A DNA stretch of 64,000 nucleotides, from the NCBI RefSeq assembly GCF_002753895.1, contig NZ_NJER01000001.1, positions 1,302,910 through 1,366,909 on the forward strand, in the 5' to 3' direction. Of this stretch, positions 33,646 to 42,178 are shown one piece after another. The DNA is from Halobacteriovorax sp. JY17 (GTDB lineage Bacteria > Bdellovibrionota > Bacteriovoracia > Bacteriovoracales > Bacteriovoracaceae). Position 1 is the first letter of the stretch. Each line of letters opens with the position of its first letter. The notes beneath the pieces are model-generated. The model had not been told where the DNA came from and did no database searches. It was given only the letters and a program-made list of their open reading frames with translations. A program made the translations under genes and the position numbers.

Positions 33646-34668
33646 ATGACGGCTTTTGATGCTTTAAAACAAAATTCACTCAGTTTTCAACTTCTTCCAA
33701 TTTCAATTAGAGAGTTATTTTTTCTAACTGAAACTCCATGCGATATATTTGGAAAGTCAGATGGGCTTTATAAACTCATTCTCAGAAAACATTCTTTTAT
33801 AAACGGACAAGTTCTAAAAGACCTTATCGCCAAAAGTCACTCTACTATTTTTGTCCATCAAGATACGAGAAAGAACTTAATTGACCTTCAACAGAATAAT
33901 TTAAGAAATGTAACGAGATCACTTTCAATTGGAGACCCTGTAGAAAAAGGAAGAAAGCAAATTGGCCTTCTCACTTTGAATATGAATTACCTCTACAATG
34001 ACCCTACAAATGACGACACACTAAATTTACAATATCAATCTGTAAAAAATCTCTGTGCTTTTCTCTATGAGAGACCTGAGATACATGAAAAGCTTTATAA
34101 AGAATTCATTAAGCAAAAACATCACTTTGTATTCGCTCAACCACTTCTTGCTTCCCTCTTTCTCATTGGTGTTTTAAAGCAGAGTCATGTCTACAGTTTT
34201 AAAGAAGTTGAATCACTCTTTTTAACTAGTTACTTTAAAGATATTGGAATGAGCGTTATCCCCCTGGAGAAGTATGATCAAATAACTCTCTCGGATGAAG
34301 ATTCTGAACTCCTGCGCTCACATCCCACAATTAGTATTCAAATTCTGCAAGGAAGAATAAAGCTCTCACCTGCACATATGGCAGTAATTGAGAACCATCA
34401 TCTCTTCTCACTCTTAACCAATGACCTTCATGTTCCTGACACCTCTAGACTTGATGAGAAGAGCGTCAAGATGATTAGTGGCTTTGAGACGATGATTGTT
34501 TCTATAACTGATGTTATTGCTGCTATGATTACACCAAGACCTTACCGAAATGCTACGAGTCTCTTCGACTCATTAGACCTAGTCAAAGCACTCATTAGCG
34601 ATGACTACCCTACCGAGTTTAGGCTTATCGTGACATATTTTAAAAGTGTCTTCTTTAGAAACTCTTAA
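33646..34668 (+). CDS. Degenerate HD-GYP-like protein
   Basis: The 340-residue protein shows the helical HD-GYP framework after residue 190, but the signature residues are altered. The HD pair is Lys198-Asp199 in YFKDIGMSVIP, in place of HDIGK. A SHPTIS His226 and the ENHH pair (His251-252) are kept. The GYP loop is replaced by DLHVPDTSRL. Phosphodiesterase activity on cyclic di-GMP is therefore unlikely; a binding or scaffold role is more plausible. The N-terminal 150 residues resemble nothing I recognise. It is divergent from a possible PilZ-type gene. Confidence 0.7.
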   Translation: MTAFDALKQNSLSFQLLPISIRELFFLTETPCDIFGKSDGLYKLILRKHSFINGQVLKDLIAKSHSTIFVHQDTRKNLIDLQQNNLRNVTRSLSIGDPVEKGRKQIGLLTLNMNYLYNDPTNDDTLNLQYQSVKNLCAFLYERPEIHEKLYKEFIKQKHHFVFAQPLLASLFLIGVLKQSHVYSFKEVESLFLTSYFKDIGMSVIPLEKYDQITLSDEDSELLRSHPTISIQILQGRIKLSPAHMAVIENHHLFSLLTNDLHVPDTSRLDEKSVKMISGFETMIVSITDVIAAMITPRPYRNATSLFDSLDLVKALISDDYPTEFRLIVTYFKSVFFRNS

Positions 34669-34831
34669 AGTAACCGACCGTTTTAATCTAACGCTCTGAA
34701 ATTATTTACTTTTTTCTTTTACAATTCGTTTTCAGTATTCCATCATAAAGTATGGGGAAAATTTTGCACGGACCGCTGATTTTCTTCCACTGCTCATAAG
34801 AAATTTACGTTTTTCGTTCTAGGGAGGGAAC

Positions 34832-35053
34832 ATGGCGTCGTATCAAGAAATAAGTCCTGTCACAGGGATCATTGACGAATGCCAAGTCGTTATCGACTTT
34901 GGTGAACACGAAGGAAAATCAGTATTAGAAGTTGCTGATGAAATGCCTGAATTCTATGATTTTCTTATCGAAAGTCGTGAGAAAGGATCATGCATGATTC
35001 GTAGATCGAAAGACAAGTGTTTTAGACTTTACGTCAACTCAACACTTCAGTAA
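34832..35053 (+). CDS. Small conserved-looking protein, DUF3820-like
   Basis: The 73-residue protein has VIDFGEHEGKSVLEVADEMP followed by FYDFLIESR. This resembles the short FGKYKGxxLxxLPxxYLxWL pattern of DUF3820 and of ExoX-type C-terminal domains. The function of these is unknown. A very strong ribosome-binding site (GGGAGGGA) and a following perfect 10-bp hairpin suggest an independent, well-expressed gene rather than a chance frame. There is no signal peptide. Confidence 0.6.
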   Translation: MASYQEISPVTGIIDECQVVIDFGEHEGKSVLEVADEMPEFYDFLIESREKGSCMIRRSKDKCFRLYVNSTLQ

Positions 35054-35078
35054 TTTCCTAGCTAGAGAGCTCGATTGA

Positions 35079-35107
35079 AATTGACCCCGATTCAATTGGG
35101 GTCAATT
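35079..35107. terminator. Bidirectional terminator-like hairpin
   Basis: AATTGACCCC (35079-35088) and GGGGTCAATT (35098-35107) form a perfect 10-bp stem with a 9-base loop, placed between two convergent genes (stops at 35053 and 35116). U-runs are poor on both strands. Confidence 0.55.
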
Positions 35108-35115
35108 CAAAATAA

Positions 35116-36903
35116 CTAATCCCCTAAAACTAATCCCCTACCCCGTGGATCTGAAACTCCATGAAGATTTCCATTTTCAAACGAAATGGCCTGAACTCTA
35201 CAACCAAGCTTTTTATATTCTATTTCGTGTTCCATTCTCTTTAGTTCTTTAATAGTTCTTGCAGGTAGCCCACTCTCTTCTACATAGAGAATATTTGGCT
35301 TCCACTGGTGATGAACTCTCGTTGCTGCGATAGATTCATAGAGAGGCATACCGTGGTCAATATAATTCATTATCGTTTGTACTACACAAGTAAGTATTCT
35401 TGTTCCAGAAGGTGAACCAAGCCCTAGAACCGCCTTTCCATCTCTTGTTACAATCGTTGGTGACATTGAACTAAGCGGCCTCTTCTCCGGTTGAACTAGA
35501 TTCTTCTCTCCACCTACAGCACCAAATAAATTATTGGCCCCCGGCTTTGTCGCAAAGTCATCCATTTCATTATTTAAGAGAATTCCCGTACCAGGAACAA
35601 CAACTCCTGAACCTAAGTACCCATTTAAAGTTTGTGTTGAAACAAAGACATTCCCCTCTCCGTCTGCAATAGTGAAGTGAGTAGTTTCAGGAGACTCGTG
35701 TTTTTGCACAAGCTCACTATCGTTCTTTGCTTCAAACTTAGATGGCTCATTCATATTAGACCAAAGAGAATTTAGCGCCTTATTTTCAGGTATAGAAAAG
35801 CGAACATCATCTGCATACTTCTTAGAAGTCAGACCTCTAACTGGGACGTATGTAAAATCTGTATCCCCTAAGTAATTCGCTCTATCAGAAAAAGCTGCCT
35901 GCATTGCTGAGGCCCTTAAGTGAACAGTCTTTGAGTGCTGAAGACCATATGTTTTAAGGTCATCATTTCTAAGAATATTTAAAATTTCAATAATATGAAC
36001 TCCACCTGAACTAGGAGGACTCATCGAGAAGACCTCATAACCTTTATAGTCTCCTCTAATTGGATCACGGTACTTAACATCATACTTATCTAGATCTCTT
36101 TGAGTCATTAGTCCGTTTAATCTTCTATGTTCTTTGACAAGGGCCTTAGCAATACTTCCCTTATAGAAACCATCTCTTCCTTTCCTTGAAATTACTTCAA
36201 GTGTTCTTGCAAGATCACTTTGAATTAGAAGGTCTCCCTCTTTTAAAATCTCTCCATTTTTATTACAGAATATTTCACAAGTGGCCTTATACCTTTTAAT
36301 AATATTTTCTCTCTTAGAAATTGCAAAAGCGAGTTCTGGATAAATCTTAAAACCATTTCTTGCAAGAGAGATAGCATCTTTCATTACAGTACCTAGTGGA
36401 AGCTTTCCATACTTCTTATGCAGCTCCAACATTCCGGCAACCATACCAGGTACACCAGCAGAAAAAATTCCATCTAGAGACATTCTTGAAATAACTTCAC
36501 CTTTATCATCCAAGAACATTTTCTCATGAGCATTAAGTGGAGCTTTTTCTCTAAAGTCTACAGTTAGTGGGAAATCCTTATTTCTCTTTACGTCGTGAAA
36601 GAGAGCAAAACCTCCTCCCCCTATTCCTGTTGACTGTGGTCTCTCAACGGCGAGAACGAATGAAGCCGTTGTCGCAGCATCAATAATATTTCCACCACTC
36701 TTAAATATTTTATAAGCGGCCTTAGTAGCAAATGCTCCTTGAGTCGCAATATTGATATTCTTTGTAATTTTCTCATGATCTTCTTTTTTCTCACCTTTAG
36801 CGAGGTCTACATAGTGAATCTCCTTTTCATAAGGAATAGAAACTTTAAATGCAGAACAAGAGCTAAGAGCAACTAGACTGGCCAAAATATATATTTTCTT
36901 CAT
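35116..36903 (-). CDS. ggt: Gamma-glutamyltransferase lipoprotein
   Basis: The 595-residue protein has a lipobox (LSSCS) and the GGT fold. GNIIDAATTASFVLAV near residue 75, TGIGGGGFALFHD, and the autoprocessing/catalytic Thr407 in ETTHFTI are present, with STQTLNGYLGSG and PLSSMSPTIV downstream. GGT is made as a proenzyme that cuts itself before this Thr. It hydrolyses or transfers gamma-glutamyl groups from glutathione and peptides in the periplasm. Most bacterial GGTs are soluble; the lipid anchor is notable. With dppABCDF next door, released dipeptides such as Cys-Gly could be imported; this is inference. Confidence 0.92.
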   Translation of the reverse strand: MKKIYILASLVALSSCSAFKVSIPYEKEIHYVDLAKGEKKEDHEKITKNINIATQGAFATKAAYKIFKSGGNIIDAATTASFVLAVERPQSTGIGGGGFALFHDVKRNKDFPLTVDFREKAPLNAHEKMFLDDKGEVISRMSLDGIFSAGVPGMVAGMLELHKKYGKLPLGTVMKDAISLARNGFKIYPELAFAISKRENIIKRYKATCEIFCNKNGEILKEGDLLIQSDLARTLEVISRKGRDGFYKGSIAKALVKEHRRLNGLMTQRDLDKYDVKYRDPIRGDYKGYEVFSMSPPSSGGVHIIEILNILRNDDLKTYGLQHSKTVHLRASAMQAAFSDRANYLGDTDFTYVPVRGLTSKKYADDVRFSIPENKALNSLWSNMNEPSKFEAKNDSELVQKHESPETTHFTIADGEGNVFVSTQTLNGYLGSGVVVPGTGILLNNEMDDFATKPGANNLFGAVGGEKNLVQPEKRPLSSMSPTIVTRDGKAVLGLGSPSGTRILTCVVQTIMNYIDHGMPLYESIAATRVHHQWKPNILYVEESGLPARTIKELKRMEHEIEYKKLGCRVQAISFENGNLHGVSDPRGRGLVLGD

Positions 36904-37032
36904 AGGTACCTCAAAAAAATTTAATGGGAATACTCTAACGAGTATGAAGAGAGCTGACTAGTAGAATCATAGATTTGACGTAAACACAGCTAGTTAACTA
37001 ACTGCGACAAGAGCTAATAACTTCCCTAGATT

Positions 37033-37075
37033 CTAACAAGAGAAATCAAATACTCATCTAACACAATCCTAACAA
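37033..37075 (+). promoter_or_regulatory. Candidate Pho box upstream of pstS
   Basis: CTAACAC (37058-37064) and CTAACAA (37069-37075) are 7-base direct repeats separated by AATC. This is the 11-base period of PhoB half-sites. Another CTAACAA (37033-37039) lies upstream and AATCAAA (37044-37050) follows it at the same period. A TAAATA -10-like element lies at 37085-37090. PhoB is encoded in the same operon. Confidence 0.55.
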
Positions 37076-37141
37076 AGCGAGCTCTAAATATTGCTATAAA
37101 TTAATCAAGTATTTTTAAATTGGCTTAAGGAGCAACACAAA

Positions 37142-38128
37142 ATGAAAAAGTTCATTTCACTTTTAATGGCATTACTAATTACAACAAATATTTATGCAGT
37201 CACAAAAGTAAACGGAGCAGGAGCAACATTTCCATATCCAATGTACTCAAAGTGGTTCTCAGAATATAACAAACTTAATAAGGATGTTCAGTTCAATTAT
37301 CAATCAATTGGATCTGGTGGTGGTATCAGACAATTAATTAAGCAGACAGTAGACTTTGGTGCTTCTGATGCTCCTATGAAGGAAAAAGATAAGAAGAAAG
37401 CAGCTTGGCCAGTAAAGCATATCCCAACAATTCTTGGAGCAGTATCAATTGCCTTTAACTTAGAAATGAGTGGGACGCTAAAACTAGATGGTGCGACTCT
37501 TTCAGAGATCTTCATGGGTTCTATCTCAAAGTGGGATGATGAAAGAATTAAGAACTTAAACCCAGGACTTAAACTTCCAAATAAAGATATTCTAGTTGTT
37601 AGAAGAGCTGATGGTTCGGGAACAACTTCAATCTTCTCAGACTACCTCTCCACTGTTTCTAAGAAGTGGGAAGAGAAAGTTGGTAGAGGAAAGTCACTTA
37701 AGTGGCCAGTAGGTATTGGATCTAAAGGTAATGAAGGTGTAACTGCAACAATCAAGCAAACAGATGGTGCTATTGGTTACGTTGAACTTGCTTACGCTCT
37801 TAAAAATAACCTACCAACTGTAGCTCTAAAAAATAAAGCCGGTGAGTTTACAAAACCATCTGTAAAAGGTGTTTCTCTTTCAGCTGCGACATTAGATAAG
37901 AATGCGGCCGTTACAACTTCTATCGTAGATGCAGCAGGTAAAGGAGTTTATCCTATCTCAGCTTTTACTTACATTCTTCTTCCTGTGAAAAAAGAAGATG
38001 CACAATTAAAAGAAGTTAAAAAGTTCTTAAACTGGGCCCTTACAAAAGGTCAGTCGATGGCAGAAGAGCTTCACTACGCTCCACTTCCAAAGTCTCTTGC
38101 AACGAGAATGCTAAACGAAATTAAATAG
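37142..38128 (+). CDS. pstS: Phosphate ABC transporter substrate-binding protein
   Basis: The 328-residue secreted protein has a signal peptide (cleavage after YA, about residue 19). The PstS hallmarks follow: VNGAGATFPYPMYSKWF, YQSIGSGGGIRQ and FGASDAPM near the N terminus, and RRADGSGTTSIFSDYL around residue 155. It binds inorganic phosphate in the periplasm. It is the first gene of pstSCAB-phoU-phoBR, preceded by a candidate Pho box. An AAGGAG ribosome-binding site lies upstream. Confidence 0.95.
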   Translation: MKKFISLLMALLITTNIYAVTKVNGAGATFPYPMYSKWFSEYNKLNKDVQFNYQSIGSGGGIRQLIKQTVDFGASDAPMKEKDKKKAAWPVKHIPTILGAVSIAFNLEMSGTLKLDGATLSEIFMGSISKWDDERIKNLNPGLKLPNKDILVVRRADGSGTTSIFSDYLSTVSKKWEEKVGRGKSLKWPVGIGSKGNEGVTATIKQTDGAIGYVELAYALKNNLPTVALKNKAGEFTKPSVKGVSLSAATLDKNAAVTTSIVDAAGKGVYPISAFTYILLPVKKEDAQLKEVKKFLNWALTKGQSMAEELHYAPLPKSLATRMLNEIK

Positions 38129-38136
38129 GATTATTA

Positions 38137-39150
38137 GTGATTAGAGATACAGAAAATATTCAAAAGAATACTTTGAAAGATAATTTTTCAAGTATCTCTA
38201 TATCTATTCAAAGTTCTAAGAAGAAGTTTCTTACTTATGGCGAACAAGATAAGTTCGCCTACTTACTTATAAAAGCAATTGCGACTTTAGTAATTATTCT
38301 TCTGCTCGGAATGATTCTCATGCTAGTAAATGCAGCCATGCCGGCAATTAAAGAATTTGGTATTAGCTATGCGCTCACTGATAACTGGAATCCCGTTGAA
38401 GATGAGTTCGGAGCCCTTCCTTTTATCTTCGGTACACTTATTACTTCAGCTCTTGCAATACTTATAGCAGCTCCGATTAGCATTGCAGTCGCACTATTTA
38501 TAAATGAAATACTACCAACCAAAATAGCAAAAACTATTTCACTATTTGTTGAAATGATTGCCGCCATTCCAAGTATTGTCTTTGGACTCTGGGGAATTTT
38601 TTACTTAGGACCCTTTGTTAAAGATATTCTAACACCTTTTCTAAAAGATAATTTTGGCTACCTCCCCTTCTTTCAAGGTGCGAGTTTTGGTATAGGAATA
38701 TTAACTGCTGCAATAATTCTTGCTATAATGATTACTCCTACAATCACTTCAATCTGTAGAGAAGTTTTAAAAACTGTTCCTAAGATTCAAAAAGAAGCGG
38801 CTCTTGCTCTTGGAGCAACCCGCTTTGAAATGATAAAAATAGCCCTTCTAAAACCTTCATTTTCGGGTCTTATGGGTGGAGTTGTCCTAGGGCTTGGAAG
38901 GGCCCTTGGAGAAACCATGGCGGTAGCAATGGTTATTGGAAACTCTCCAACTATTACAGCATCACTTTTTTCTCCAGCCGCGACAATGGCCTCTGTTATT
39001 GCCAATGAATATGCGGAAGCTGATAGTGACCTTCATCTCTCGGCCCTCTGCTACATTGGTTTATTACTATTTCTTATTACCTTCATCATAAATGGACTGG
39101 CGAGAGCGATCGTTTGGAAGAAGCAAAGAAGCGGTAGGAGTAGATCATGA
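38137..39150 (+). CDS. pstC: Phosphate ABC transporter permease
   Basis: The 337-residue membrane protein has a polar N-terminal extension of about 40 residues, then about six helices. The loop ALALGATRFEMIKIALLKP and the GRALGETMAVAMVIGN segment are typical of PstC. A YLGPFVKDILTPF region lies between helices. It pairs with PstA. The start is GTG with AGGATT upstream. Its stop overlaps the pstA start (ATGA). Confidence 0.95.
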   Translation: MIRDTENIQKNTLKDNFSSISISIQSSKKKFLTYGEQDKFAYLLIKAIATLVIILLLGMILMLVNAAMPAIKEFGISYALTDNWNPVEDEFGALPFIFGTLITSALAILIAAPISIAVALFINEILPTKIAKTISLFVEMIAAIPSIVFGLWGIFYLGPFVKDILTPFLKDNFGYLPFFQGASFGIGILTAAIILAIMITPTITSICREVLKTVPKIQKEAALALGATRFEMIKIALLKPSFSGLMGGVVLGLGRALGETMAVAMVIGNSPTITASLFSPAATMASVIANEYAEADSDLHLSALCYIGLLLFLITFIINGLARAIVWKKQRSGRSRS

Positions 39151-40010
39151 ATTATTTAACTTGGAGAAAATTTAAAAATATTTTCTTTCATTCAATGCTC
39201 TATATTTCGTCATTGATTGTTCTTCTACCACTATTTCTCATTATTAGTTACGTTTTCAAAATGGGAGCCTCGTCTCTTAATCTTGACTTCTTTACTGCTC
39301 TTCCTAAACCCGTTGGAGAAGTAGGAGGAGGAATGAGGCATGCGATACTTGGAACACTCTACTTAGTTGCTATCGGAAGCCTAATATCTATTCCAACAGG
39401 ACTTCTCTGTGGAATTTATCTAAGTGAATTTGGAAAGGGTAAGACAGCGGCACTCCTTCGCTTCTCTATCGATATGCTTACAGGTGTTCCATCAATTATC
39501 ATTGGAATCTTTTCTTATATTCTTATCGTTGTTCCCTTTAAAAGCTTTTCAGCAATTGCCGGCGGAGTCGCTCTTAGCATAATTATTCTCCCTATTGTCT
39601 GTCGATCAACAGAAGAGATCTTAAAACTTATCCCAAACCATATTAGAGAGGCCGGTCTTGCTCTTGGACTTCCAAGATGGCGAGTTATTTTAAATATTGT
39701 AGTAAGAGGAAACTTATCCTCACTAATTACAGGGGTAATGCTAGCAATCTCACGAGCAGCGGGCGAAACAGCTCCTCTACTCTTTACAGCATTTGGAAAT
39801 ATGTATCTAAGCTACAGAATTGATGAACCAATGGCATCTCTACCTGTACAAATATATCAATACGCGATCTCCCCTTTTGATGACTGGAGAAGACAGGCGT
39901 GGGCGGGAGCCTTCGTTCTAATAATACTTGTCCTCGGGATTAATCTTATCGCCAGGCTTTTAGTAAAGATCGGGAGCTTGAGAAATTTAATAAGCAGAGG
40001 TTCTAAATGA
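39147..40010 (+). CDS. pstA: Phosphate ABC transporter permease
   Basis: The 287-residue membrane protein has about six helices. [28 protein letters not shown], the [14 protein letters not shown] helix and the [15 protein letters not shown] coupling loop are the PstA landmarks, with [18 protein letters not shown] after it. With PstC it forms the phosphate channel. It is coupled to both neighbours by four-base overlaps. Confidence 0.95.
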   Translation: MNYLTWRKFKNIFFHSMLYISSLIVLLPLFLIISYVFKMGASSLNLDFFTALPKPVGEVGGGMRHAILGTLYLVAIGSLISIPTGLLCGIYLSEFGKGKTAALLRFSIDMLTGVPSIIIGIFSYILIVVPFKSFSAIAGGVALSIIILPIVCRSTEEILKLIPNHIREAGLALGLPRWRVILNIVVRGNLSSLITGVMLAISRAAGETAPLLFTAFGNMYLSYRIDEPMASLPVQIYQYAISPFDDWRRQAWAGAFVLIILVLGINLIARLLVKIGSLRNLISRGSK

Positions 40011-40771
40011 AGAGTGATATTATCTTAGAAGTTAAAAATCTTAACGTATGGTATGAAGATTTTCATGCGGTGAAAGGAATTTCTGTAGACTACCCAGAAA
40101 AGTCTATCTCAGCAATTATTGGCCCTTCAGGCTGTGGAAAGTCCACATTTCTAAGATGCTTAAATAGAATCTATGAGGAAGTCCCTGGAGCAAAAGCAAC
40201 AGGCGAAATCATTCTAGAAGGTAGAAATATTCTTGAAAAGAGTGTTGATCCTGTAGAGCTTCGAAAGCACGTTGGAATGGTCTTTCAAAAACCAAATCCA
40301 TTTCCGGCCATGAGTATTTTAGATAATGTGACGATTGGTCTTAGACTCCAAGGAGTTAAGGATAAATCTTTCCTTATGAGTGTCGCTGAACAATGCCTTA
40401 GAAAAGCTGCTCTTTGGAACGAAGTAAAAGATAAGCTTCATAAACTTGGAACAAGTCTCTCAGGAGGACAGCAGCAGAGACTCTGTATCGCTAGAGCGTT
40501 GGCAGTGAATCCTTCCGTCTTACTTATGGATGAGCCGACTTCTGCTCTAGACCCAATAGCCTCAGCAAAAATTGAAGAGCTTATGAGTGAGTTAAAGAAA
40601 GAATTTACAGTAATTGTTGTGACTCACAATATGCAACAAGCCGCAAGAATCGCAGACTATACAAGCTTCTTTGTCTTAGGTGATTTAATTGAACATGGAC
40701 TTAGTTCAGATATCTTCACTACCCCTAAAGTAAAGAAAACCGAAGATTATATTACTGGAAGATTTGGATAA
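40007..40771 (+). CDS. pstB: Phosphate ABC transporter ATPase
   Basis: The 254-residue ATPase has Walker [10 protein letters not shown] near residue 38, FLRCLNRI right after it, the Q-loop VFQKPNPFP that is typical of PstB, signature LSGGQQQR near residue 148, and Walker [13 protein letters not shown]. It drives phosphate import by PstCA. The start overlaps the pstA stop. Ten bases separate it from phoU. Confidence 0.96.
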   Translation: MKSDIILEVKNLNVWYEDFHAVKGISVDYPEKSISAIIGPSGCGKSTFLRCLNRIYEEVPGAKATGEIILEGRNILEKSVDPVELRKHVGMVFQKPNPFPAMSILDNVTIGLRLQGVKDKSFLMSVAEQCLRKAALWNEVKDKLHKLGTSLSGGQQQRLCIARALAVNPSVLLMDEPTSALDPIASAKIEELMSELKKEFTVIVVTHNMQQAARIADYTSFFVLGDLIEHGLSSDIFTTPKVKKTEDYITGRFG

Positions 40772-40781
40772 AAGGATAACT

Positions 40782-41450
40782 ATGGAAATCTCAAGTGCAG
40801 ATTTAAGAGAAATGATTTTAAAAATGGCAACATCAGTTGAGTCTATTGTCGATAACTCTTCAAAGCAAGAAGTCACAATTAATGAAATATTCATTTATGA
40901 GAATGAAGTGAATAAATTTCATACAGATATTGATGACCTTGTCTTTAAATACATTGCTCTAAAAACTCCTGCCGCAACTGACCTTCGAATAGCTCTCTCT
41001 GTGATGAAAATAAATTCAGAACTAGAGCGTATTGCAGATCAAGCTGTGAATATAAAGAGAAGTATGAAGAAGCTCAGCAAGAGCTATGCACAGCTTGAAG
41101 CTTTAAATGATGAAGTGAAAATGATGCTTAGAAATAGTATCGATGCCTTCGTGAAACTTGACTCAAAACTAGCGACAGATGTTATCCAACATGATCAGGA
41201 AGTAAATGAGCTGTACCGAGACATTATGAGAGACTTCATTAAGAAGATGAAGTCCGAGACAGTTAATTTTGATGAAGGATTTGCCGTTATACGTGTTGCA
41301 AAATGTCTTGAGCGAATTGGAGATCAAACTACTAATATTGCAGAAGATGTTATATTTTTAGAAACTGGTGCAGACATTAGGCATAATGCTGATGTAAAAT
41401 TTGGACGTAGAAAAGAAGATAAAGTCATCATAAAGGGACAAGAGGAATAG
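40782..41450 (+). CDS. phoU: Phosphate signalling regulator PhoU
   Basis: The 222-residue, all-helical protein has the two PhoU repeats with metal-binding-type ERIAD and RIGDQTTNIAE motifs. The first repeat contains RIALSVMKINSELERIADQA and the second VIRVAKCLERIGDQTTNIAED. PhoU links PstB to PhoR and shuts off the Pho response when phosphate is plentiful. The ATG at 40782 has AAAGGA ahead of it; a frame start at 40764 would overlap pstB without need. Confidence 0.93.
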   Translation: MEISSADLREMILKMATSVESIVDNSSKQEVTINEIFIYENEVNKFHTDIDDLVFKYIALKTPAATDLRIALSVMKINSELERIADQAVNIKRSMKKLSKSYAQLEALNDEVKMMLRNSIDAFVKLDSKLATDVIQHDQEVNELYRDIMRDFIKKMKSETVNFDEGFAVIRVAKCLERIGDQTTNIAEDVIFLETGADIRHNADVKFGRRKEDKVIIKGQEE

Positions 41451-41452
41451 AG

Positions 41453-42178
41453 ATGTCTAAGAATCATATTTTAGTAGTCGAAGATGAAAGAGATATTTCA
41501 GACCTATTAAAACTTCAACTTCAGTCAATGGATTTTCAAGTCACCGTTATTGAGGATGGAACAGAAGCTCTTGAATTTATCCAATCCTCCCCTAGCGAAA
41601 GAGAAAACAGCTCTCCAATTGATCTCTACATATTAGATAGAATGTTACCCGGAACAAATGGGTTAGAGATTTGCAAATTTCTTAGACTCTATAAGAAAAC
41701 GAAAGAGAGACCAATCCTCATGGTTACTGCACTCACAAAGCCAGAGAGTATTATCGAAGGGCTAGACGCCGGGGCCGACGATTACATCAACAAACCTTTT
41801 GATATAAATATTCTAAGTGCGCGAGTCAGATCTCTTCTTAGAAGATCTAAACAAATGGAGATGTCAAAAGAAATAAGTGAAGAGATTATCTCCTTAGGTC
41901 CTGTAAGTCTTGACAAGAGTCAGTGTAAAGTAAGTATTGATGGAAGTGATCTAGACTTAACCTTAAGTGAATATAAGCTAATGGTTGCCTTCTTACATCA
42001 GCCTGGAAAAGTTCTGACAAGAAATCAGTTAGTAGAGTTTATTCAAGACGGACCCGTTCACGTTACAGATAGAACAATTGATACACACGTCTTTGGTCTT
42101 AGAAAAAAGCTTGGAGAACACTCAGAACTTATTGAGACAATTCGAGGAATTGGATATAGAGTAAAAAGTTATGTCTGA
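41453..42178 (+). CDS. phoB: Phosphate regulon response regulator
   Basis: The 241-residue protein is an OmpR/PhoB-type regulator: a receiver with VEDERD, phosphoacceptor Asp62 in YILDRMLPG, and Lys in YINKPFD, followed by a winged-helix DNA-binding domain with VTDRTIDTHVFGLRKKLG near residue 205. It should bind the candidate Pho box before pstS. Two bases separate phoU from its start, and it overlaps phoR by eight bases. Confidence 0.92.
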   Translation: MSKNHILVVEDERDISDLLKLQLQSMDFQVTVIEDGTEALEFIQSSPSERENSSPIDLYILDRMLPGTNGLEICKFLRLYKKTKERPILMVTALTKPESIIEGLDAGADDYINKPFDINILSARVRSLLRRSKQMEMSKEISEEIISLGPVSLDKSQCKVSIDGSDLDLTLSEYKLMVAFLHQPGKVLTRNQLVEFIQDGPVHVTDRTIDTHVFGLRKKLGEHSELIETIRGIGYRVKSYV

